Shown here one piece after another: positions 12,901 to 23,669 of a DNA stretch of 60,000 nt. Position 1 is the first letter of the stretch, and each line of letters begins with the position of its first letter. The position numbers and the translations under genes were made by a program. The stretch covers positions 12,761,001 through 12,821,000 of the forward strand of contig NC_092575.1 in NCBI RefSeq assembly GCF_037975245.1, given 5' to 3'. This stretch comes from Apostichopus japonicus. Taxonomy: Eukaryota > Echinodermata > Holothuroidea > Aspidochirotida > Stichopodidae. The notes beneath the pieces are model-generated. The model saw nothing but the letters and a program-made list of their open reading frames with translations. It was not told where the DNA came from and did not search any database.

Positions 12901-15900
12901 GCATACCTTAAAAGGGGAAAACCTACAGAAATAACAACTCTTAACTATTCATTTAAGTTCTCTAAGGGTCCCAACTGGTCTAATGAGGTGATTCAGAGAC
13001 AAGTGCAATATGAAAGGGGACGGGGTTTGTTTCCACAAACCTAAATTGGATCCTTAGACTAGGTTCACAAAAGGTTCGGTATATCTCAAATTCAGAATAA
13101 ATATTACATTCCTTAATACAGATGTAATTATCCTATAGTCACCTCCCTTCCCTTGAGTCTTTATTCTACCTACCTGGTTTAATGCTACAGAAATGATTTG
13201 TGTGCATCTACATTGGATGTCAGTGCAGTTGGTCCAAGTACTCGCAACTCTAGCATCACAGAACAACGATTGGTCAACCTCGTTATGTTGTGTAAGAAGC
13301 GGCACAGGAGGATACGTGAAGGTTATGTGGTTGATTTGAGGTATGCGTTTCCGTCCTCGTAACCTAGGCTCACGAACTTTCGGATCTTCGAGCCCCAATG
13401 GCAGGTAGTAACTATTGGCCTTTTGATTCCCAGCGAACCTGACTAAAAAAATGGGAATGTAGCATGAAACTAATTTAACTTTACAGATCTGTGTTTCATC
13501 GAAGAAACACTGATTTTGTTTACTGGTAAGGAAAATGGAAGGAATACAAGTGCTGACTTATATGAGCATATTCAAGTCAAAATACACTATTTTCATTTTG
13601 TTGATACAAACTGAACTAAACTAAATTAAATTGTAACAGTAAATACACTCAAACATCCCAACGATTTGAAACAGATAGTCAGTACAACAACTCACTCAGT
13701 GACGTTAAATTGATCATCCTAATAATCGTAGGGGCATTTACTGTCGAGCTTTCAGGGGCATTAAGAAGTCTGCTAGGAGTAGTAAGGGATCTTTCCGGTG
13801 CTGTAGGATCCTCTTCTGGTGCGCTCATGTATCGTATGATTGCAAGTTCCTGAAGTGTTTCACAATTATCACCCACTCTGTAAAGAGTAATAAGTTCGAG
13901 ATATTTGCAATCAAATCTAATAATATTATATAGACGAAGAAGTGACTGAGATCTTAAACGGCGAACCGTATAAATATGTATAATTAATCGCAAAGAAATG
14001 TTGTGGTTCGAATTGCACACATGATACATTTTTCGGAAAGTTTGTAGCTCGCTCCATCAAAGCAAAGTAACACTATACACACTGCACATCAACTTGATCC
14101 CCCCAGCCCCCCCCCCCCCATCTCTATCTCTCTCATATTCAATCATCTGCCGTCGTTCCCGTCTGTTATAATGGAAAGTATTTATGTGTTCTACTAAGGG
14201 GATCTATTTCTTTTCTCTGATGGTTCCCTTGTGTCGTTACTGATCCTTTGCTCGAAGCCGATACTTAATCATTTTTAATGCAGAAAACATTACATTTGCA
14301 CCTCGGGACTTTGCATATTGGGTGTATAGAATGTGTACGTTCTCATCAGTTTTGTCATGTGTGAAAGATACAACTCTTGTTTGATGTGAAAGGATATAAA
14401 TTCAATGAGAAACTTTGAAAAGTCATGTAACATGTATTTATATGCACTGTTTATCAGTTTTAATGCCTTAAATCCTAGACGGTTTTAGCAAGTCTAATTC
14501 CTGTTGAATTGAAATGCTGTAGTGTCTAGCCCACATAACGATCTTATTTAATAGGTATTTCTTATGGCAGATTTGCTTTACTCTCTATATAAATCTCTAT
14601 ATGATTTGATAGTTACAGTCATCAATATGTAAAATATTAATCAGTTGAATTAAGAATGCACTAAATGAAGTTATCATAGAGACTCACCCTTTCAGTCTGA
14701 GCCAGTAATTCCCAATGGATTGGTTTGCGTGAAGTATAAAATCAAACCTCTCCCCTGCATTGCTGATTAGAGCATCGAATGGTACTGGAACGATTGGATA
14801 ACTGTCCATATTGATAGCTAGGAGGGAGTGGTTATCAATGGAAACTTGCATTTGACAACCAGTGAAAGCATTACTGATAACTCTCATCCGGTAGCGCAAG
14901 GAACTCTCAACATGGAATACTTCTCGTGGAACAAAGAAGGAACCATTACCGGTTTCACCTTTGAAAACTGGTCCTCTGCCCTTTCCATTTATAAGCAGAA
15001 AGTCCGGTTGATTATGCCCTACACCATACAGATATTCCATATAGTTAGTGTTCTGTGTGATATTCATCCAGTCTTGTATAAAGACAGTGTGGTTTGAATC
15101 ATCTGCGTCATACGTGTTTCGATGAGGATCATTCTGTGTACAAAGGAAACTGCGTAGTAACATTCTGGCAACATTCTGATAACTTCAGATAACTTCAACA
15201 GAAGTGTTTGTATCTATAGGCTATAGCGACAGTCATTAGGAAACAAAAAGGACAACTCGGCTCGATTTGCTTTGTTTTGTCATTATAGGTATCCACAAAT
15301 GGATAATCTTAATTGGAAAAGTACTAGTATAGAGCAAAACCTTTAAGTATCCTGGGTAAAATAGATATAAAATTACTGATTATTGATATGTTTTGCCATT
15401 ATTCCATTAATGAAGGGAAAACGATTTTCTACCTTAATTTACTTTATGTTAGATGAAATTCACCTCAGCGTGCATCTCGTTACCATGACGGTTTGGACAG
15501 ATATACAAAGTGTACAGTATCAATTCAGTTGTTATTATGTCTTTACTGAACACTACTCACCACTTCTCGAATAACTATTGGACCAGCGAGGCCGTCTGCT
15601 CGGTTTGATCCTATGTGAGAGTGCCAAAAGTATGTGCCTGGCTCATTGGCAATTATCTTGTAGGTGAACGTCGTTGCAAATGGAATCGGGCATTGTGTTA
15701 TCATGGATGGTCCATCCATTGCGGGTGTATGGAATTGGTTCAAACCGTGCCAGTGGAAAGTTATCCCCGTCATATCGTTCAGCATGTTCGTAACATTTAC
15801 TATGAACGTGTCGCCTTTGCACACCTATACAAACATATCACCACCAAAAAATTAGGATTCACCAACTCTCGACTTTCACAACGCCAATCATAACGTCATT

Positions 15901-18900
15901 TAATATGATCCTAATTTGACTTACATTAGCAAATATTTACCACAAAAAAATGAAGTAGATATATACGGCTATACTTGACAACCATATGACGGACTCTTTC
16001 TGTGCCGGTCAATTGAATACCTTTTGCGTGTTAAAGTCTATTATCTCACTCCGGATACGCAGAAGCATTTGTTGCTATTTACTAAAACAGATACAGCAAT
16101 GTGAAGTGTTCTACCAATTTGAAAGGAGAGAGATAGAGAGAGAGAGAGAGAGATAGAGAGAGGGAGAATGTTCCATACGCGATGTCTTTGTTTAACCTCT
16201 GTGGTATCCTTTAAAATATATGCCACTTCATTCAACGTTAGGCCATTGCAATTCCATTACATCTCCCGTGCTGTATTAAACTACTGTATGCTGCAGTACA
16301 CGTCCCTTCATTGTACCACACGGCTCCACTCCACTATACATCACTATACTACACTGCGCACCTCTGTGATTTCGTCGTTCGTTTCTGTTTGACCACAGAG
16401 AGCAAAACTGGTTAAACTAGACATGTATTTGTAGTCAATCAGAATTCATTTTTACATAAAAGCAGATAATAATGATTTTATGCATTAAATCTAATTCATG
16501 GTCGAACTTATTCGGAACCAATGTTCAATTATATATTCAACTAAAATTCTCTTTTATATTCCAGAACAAACATAACTTGTTCTGTCTGTGAGTATATAAT
16601 GAATATCTGCTGGCACGGAAGTGTGTTAATTGTAATTCGATGTGATTTCTCATATATTTGAATTAATGCCCACATTGAAGTGATAATATGCCAAGATGTG
16701 GACTAGGAATGAATTAATGTGAGCTTCAATCGAATTAATGTAGACATATAGGCATATTTTCGTTTTCAGGTCTGCATTTCTTAACTATTTTTTAACTCTG
16801 TGGGCATAATCTTTTTCCATCGACCATACTTACAATAATTTTTGGCCCGGGAACTTGTTGGTTAACTGTTGTCACCGGACGTTTTAGTCCATTCAAAGTA
16901 ACGCAACCCTTATTGCTGCAATTTTTTGGGATGATCGGGCAGTCCCCACAGGCAGTGTCACCGCTACCCGTGCTATTTGTCAGCATGGTATAGTAGTAAG
17001 AGACTTCCCAGTCGAAGATACATGTGCGGATATCCCCTGCTCTGCATGTCCGGTCACATTCTGCGCCGCTGTAAGCTTTATCTACCAGGAAATGATGTTT
17101 CGACGTGGTGTAATATCAGTTAAACCAATACCAAACCAACATGAAAATCAGGTTAATCATTTACTTAACAGCTTCATGCAGCCTGTAGATAAAATTCAAC
17201 ATTAACGTATAGGTCTTACAAACAGTAACTTCTGACATTCATTATACAGTATTGTGGCAATATCAAAAAGATATGTATATAGCTCAGCATATTGAGGAAG
17301 GGTTGAAAGTCGTTAGGGACAATTTTTTTCCCTGGTGAGATTATGGGGCTCAAATCTTGTGGAATTGAGTTTCCCATTTTTATCTAAGGTCTCACATAGC
17401 TTGCACATATAGGCTATATGTGTCACACATACGAAGGTCCCATTTATAGAAAAGTTCAAAATAAAAACAAAATCAAAGACAAAAAAGTAAGCCACCGAAA
17501 GAAAAAGAAAAAGAAAGCCACCGTTGGACAACGAACCAAATAGACGGAAGACTTGCTTAGCATTAGCATATACGTAAATCGGACGCATCAGTATACGACG
17601 TTAGAGATCAACATAATTATCTAAGTTGTATGATAGTCTCTTTACACAGTAAGACTAGGATGCAAGTTTTGCATGGTTGGTTCCGATGCCAGTTTTATGG
17701 AACGTCCTTGGGTAAACTATACGTAACAATGATTCAGATCTGAAACTTCAGAAAACTTCCTACTTTCTGTGACAGACCTAAATATTTAACATACTTTGCT
17801 TGACCAGACATACTTTGGAGTTATAGTGTTTGCATGGTTTTAAGAGACTTTGCTCCCTGCTGTCCATAAGTGACCTTTGACCTTTATCAACTCATTATAT
17901 ACTATAGCATGTTCTATAACAATAACGTTTTTACAAGCGGAGGGAATCAAACACATACATCTACACACCTTTAACTCTCTTTTAGAAGAGGCAAAATGAC
18001 CGGATCTTAGATTAAGGGTATAGGATTAAATTTGAAAAGGAGATCAACAATAATAAGTACGATACTGAAGTAGGGCAAAATTGTCTGAAGGGATTTATAT
18101 ATGGGGAGTAAACAATTTCAAAGACGATTCTGGAAGAGACAGGAAACCAATGAAGTCCCTTCAAGACTGAGGCGCTATGACAATAATGTTTGGACAGGAT
18201 TAAAATAATGGCTGTGGTATTCTGTATTATTTGAAAGGGTTGATGATCCTCTTTCGAAGCATTTGAGCGACTAATGTTTATACATACTTGATGTTGTTCT
18301 GAGAGGGAGCTATATACCACGAATAAACTATTCATATATTTGAATGATCACAGGGAAGCCCTTCATAGCAATGTACAATCAAGGAGTTGTTATGGAAAAA
18401 CTCCTTGCTCCAAGTGTTTCGGTACTCGTCAATGGTTTTGTATAGCTCCGATGGCGCTTATAGATTGATGACTTTCATATCATTCTGCACACGTTAGTTT
18501 TGACAACATGATTTTTGTGCAACGTGTTCGTATTACATGTAATAATGAAGTCCACTTATGCGTATATGCGCGGGTATTCGTTAGACTGAGCTGTTCGTTT
18601 CGTGAAACTGCTTTGCCGTATTTCTAAGTGGGCGACCGAAACATTGTTTTAGTAGTAGGCCTATAGTTATAAGGAACCGTTACAATAGAATAGAACAGAA
18701 CTCATTTTTAGATGTTAATTTGTATATAATTCCAGGAACTTCTGTTTCTAACGAGGAAGGATGTAGGCAAACATTGTTGGAGAAATCATACCGGAATATT
18801 ATTTGCAGTTACGATGTCCCTTATCTGTTTTGCATAAAAAGTGTTTCTGATTTGGCAAAAGTTTACAGTTAAGCTTCTTACTTTTCAGTAAGAAGTTACG

Positions 18901-21900
18901 TTTCTAGCGGCTATGGCGCTGAAGCATATCTTTGGTTCACATACTTGCAACAGTTTTCAGTCAATCAGATTGCTCGTGACGTCAGAATCAATAATGACCA
19001 TCGCTTGGAAGTCGGAAGACATACACTAAATCAATAACTGTCCGACCAATCATGAGCCTGCGATTATTTACACATAGTAGCAAACATGTTTGGGAAGAAA
19101 AAATCGCTATACCTTGGTGCTCCGTGAAGTGTCCATGTTACATGCGGAGAAGGCAAAGGGGTGTGGGGGTTAGGGGGGTTAATGTTATCGTAGATAAATC
19201 GATGGGGCGCTATAAGGGTCCTGTGGCTTTCGACATTGTATCAGATCAGAGAATCTGGATTATACGTAGATAGTAACATTATACGTAGTGTGTAGGGGTG
19301 AGCTAGGGGTGGCACCAATGTAGGACGGGTGAGGATAGATGCAGAAAAGGTACTGAGAACGGGTTAGGTTGAGTGAAAATAGTTGCAATCGCGTTGAACG
19401 AATTGAAAAGAGTCACCGAAAGTTGATCAATAGATATGTGTTTGCTGTTTACCACCCGTTTATGGAATATGATTAAACTCTAACAACCAGAAATATTTCT
19501 TTGAAACTGTTAAGTTAAATTCTTGGATTTATACAACTTACTTCTAAAATCACACAAATGATAATGTCTCAACATTTTACTCACTCACTTCCCACATATT
19601 GAGAGTATATTAAGTTAATATCAAGAAAGGCTGCAAAGATGAACTTGATATAATGTTCATCGGAGTCCATGAATTGTTGTTTTGCTGAAAGTTTAGTAAA
19701 GCAAGATTTATTGTCTTTGCAACAATATCTTTTATTTTTATCTTTGCACAGGAAATCGAATTGCATATGTTATTTGGAGACTCGTATTCAAAATAACAAT
19801 ATTTTTGATTATTACTTTGTAAATCGAGTCTCTATGCTAAATCATAAACATCACTTCATTTAGATTTTCTAAATTATTATTTTTTGAATGTGGATATTTT
19901 AATTCCGTTTTCGTGAGAAATAATAATGGTTGCTACGACTCAATCTGTCAAGTTGCAGAAAAACTTTTATGAAGCTCAATAACAAAGGAGCATACCATGT
20001 CAACGCATCAATACAATTCCTTATTCAAATTAGCTTATTACTAAAAGTATGAAAAGGCTCTCACAACAGTGGAAAGTATACCTTTTAGACATCGTCATGA
20101 AAGCAATATAATGCCCATCCCCAGCTGTTGAACATTAACATTCCAAAATGGAAAATAAACACATCTCCATAATTCGTTTGACAATTTGAATTCTAATATC
20201 TAGTTTGTTTCACATGTTTAATCCCTCTATTAATCGACATTTCTTACCTTCGGATGTCGGAATAGATACAGTAGGTCCAGTTTCCGGTAGACGATCAACG
20301 TTGTCTCTGCAAAAGGTGAACGCAGAAAACGAAAACAAAAATGTTAGTCTTGACAGTGACATATGAGTTCTTAATTCAACAATGGCTTAGGAATAGTTTT
20401 ACTAGTGGGGGAATGGGGTGGGGGAAGGAGGGGAGGGGTACAGAAATCTAGTTTTGGAAACGTTTCCAGACGAATTTACTTTAATAAAATTGGCTACGGT
20501 GACCCAGGTGGAAATTCGACATCACAGTGCTTCCTCAACAAGTTCCAATTTTGAGTTAGTCATTACAACAAAAGGTACTATAGCTTTGGCCCAGGGAGTT
20601 GATTGGACGTAGTGCATGCTGGGATATCGATAAGAACCAATAACGGGACACCTGCAGTGATTTTTGCCGTGTGCTAACCTAGCTTATAGTGATTCTCTGT
20701 CTTAATCTTGAATTTTAAAACTGTGAATGAAAACATCACGTTGTATCATGAACGACTCAACAACGTACAGACAAGTTACCACCCAAATAAATATAAAATT
20801 ATTTTAAATTGATAAAACTTCGACGAATTGGCAAAGATATTTTTCCTTCTGATAAACTTACTCCTCGGTTTTGGCTCCGTGAATATGCAGCATAGTTCTC
20901 ATAGCGGGAATTTCCCCAAAATTAAAACAAAACTTAATTCCCGGACTTAAGGTTTCATGACAAACATGATTGTAACGTCGACCAGTTTCTGGCTGTTTGA
21001 ACTGAATAATAATCTTCAACACATATTGAGACTAAAATCGGATCAGAGGATGATTAATGGCTCTCTACTTTATCCATGGCCTTGATCACTGGTTCTAATT
21101 GATAACCACAAGGTTATGGCAATGACTGACTTTTACAGAGATCACATTAATAAAACAATGTAAATAGAAATGATAAAGTAAATTGTCTTGGTTACGCCCT
21201 AATGCGGTTCATCTTCACATCAAAGTCCTGTTATTCGACTCTGAGTACAACTAATGCACTTGAATGCAAAACGATTAACTACGGTATGTTGGAACTTTTA
21301 ACTTTTTTTTTTTGGAAATTGTAATCTGTCATACCGAAATTGTTATTTTTCATCTCAAAACTGATTTCAACATTTGTCTATATAGAAGTATATATTTCAT
21401 TTCATTTTATGTCTGTTTTATGCTTTAAATATATTCTTCAACTTTTGACCATTTTTTCGGCTATTATATCACGGAATTACTACTCGTTGCTCGAAATTAC
21501 GACTTTTGTATCGAAATTTGGAACTTTTGCATTAAAATGTTTTCTTCTCAGTCATTCAAACTTTTGACGATTTCATCTCAAAATATTCATAACACCCTCC
21601 ATTGTATTGTTAATGTTATTCCTTGAATTTACAAATGAATTTCTCAAAAGTTACAATATTTTATCTCAAGATATCAATTTTCTTACGAGTTAAGGATGAG
21701 GATGGAACTTAAGTAAGGTGGATGGTTGTACATAAAGTAGGGTAGGGTAGACAGGTGGCAAAAGGTTACAGTGGAATGCTGACCTTCCTTTCTGTAGATA
21801 CCATCAGCGTCTATGGTCTAGTTGGTTAGGGCGTCCTCGTATAAAGAGGGAAGCCGAGGTTCGAATCCCGGTGGAGGCTGCAATGTTTGTCGCTATTCTG

Positions 21901-23127
21901 GACGTTCCAACTCATTATAATGATTTAGTCGGCAGGGCGGGGGGGGGGGGGCTTGTACGGTTGCGTTGTATTCATGTATGTACGCGATATTGATGCCAAG
22001 CGCGTTCACACCTACGTTCACGAATGCACACGCTCTATGCACAGGTATTCAAGGCGAGGCGAGCGCAGGCTATTCCACGTTATATGTCCATAATATAACC
22101 GTCCATGGAGGATTGTGCGTGATCTATGAATGATCAGTTTTATGGCGTCTTTATTCACCCAGTCTCTATACTGTAGTGTGATGTCCCGCTTCAGAGCACT
22201 GGCACTGTCAGTACGAGCAGTATGAATATCATGCTTTGAGAGCATGATGTGAGTCTACAGTTTAGAGAGATAGATGTATGGATGTTTAGAGAGATAGATG
22301 TATGGATGTATGGATGTATGGATGTATGGATGTATGGGTGTATGGATGGATGGATGGATGGATGGATGGATGGATGGATGGATGGATGGATGGATGGATG
22401 GATGGATGGATGGATGGATGGATGGATGGATGGATGGATGGATGGATGGATGGATGGATGGATGGATGGATGGATGGATGGATGGATGGATGGATGGATG
22501 GATGGATGGATGGATGGATGGATGGATGGATGGATGGATGGATGGATGGATGGATGGATGGATGGATGGATGGATGGATGGATGGATGGATGGATGGATG
22601 GATGGATGGATGGATGGATGGATGGATGGATGGATGGATGGATGGATGGATGGATGGATGGATGGATGGATGGATGGATGGATGGATGGATGGATGGATG
22701 GATGGATGGATGGATGGATGGATGGATGGATGGATGGATGGATGGATGGATGGATGGATGGATGGATGGATGGATGGATGGATGGATGGATGGATGGATG
22801 GATGGATGGATGGATGGATGGATGGATGGATGGATGGATGGATGGATGGATGGATGGATGGATGGATGGATGGATGGATGGATGGATGGATGGATGGATG
22901 GATGGATGGATGGATGGATGGATGGATGGATGGATGGATGGATGGATGGATGGATGGATGGATGGATGGATGGATGGATGGATGGATGGATGGATGGATG
23001 GATGGATGGATGGATGGATGGATGGATGGATGGATGGATGGATGGATGGATGGATGGATGGATGGATGGATGGATGGATGGATGGATGGATGGATGGATG
23101 GATGGATGGATGGATGGATGGATGGAT

Positions 23128-23205
<78 letters not shown>

Positions 23206-23596
23206 GAAAACCAGAGAAATAAGATATGACTCATAATTGACAAATAAGGAGTAAGTTTTAGAAAATATATTGGAATTTTCGGTCTCCCTGGGACCTTCGT
23301 CAGCAATACTTGGCAGTCGAATGAGAAGTACAAAATGTGACACAATGCAAGTATGACGCTAGATAAGTGTAAGTTGCCATCTTTGCAACTTACACTTATC
23401 TAGCGTCATACTTTCATTGTGTCACATTTTGTACTTCTCATTCGACTGCCAAGTATTGCTGACGAAGGTCCCAGGGGGACCGAAAATTCCAATATATTTT
23501 CTAAAACTTACTCCTTATTTGTCAATTATGAGTCATATCTTATTTCTCTGGTTTTCTCTAATAATATTTTCCTTTGGAGTAAACGTGGATTTTCGT

Positions 23597-23669
<73 letters not shown>

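Noticed and set aside
22249-23345. Long open frames encoding MDGW or SIHP repeats, 300-384 codons, on both strands (also 29157-30153)
   Set aside because: A 4-bp repeat lacking stops is open in several frames at once; the same peptide appears in all frames. They are products of the microsatellite, not genes.
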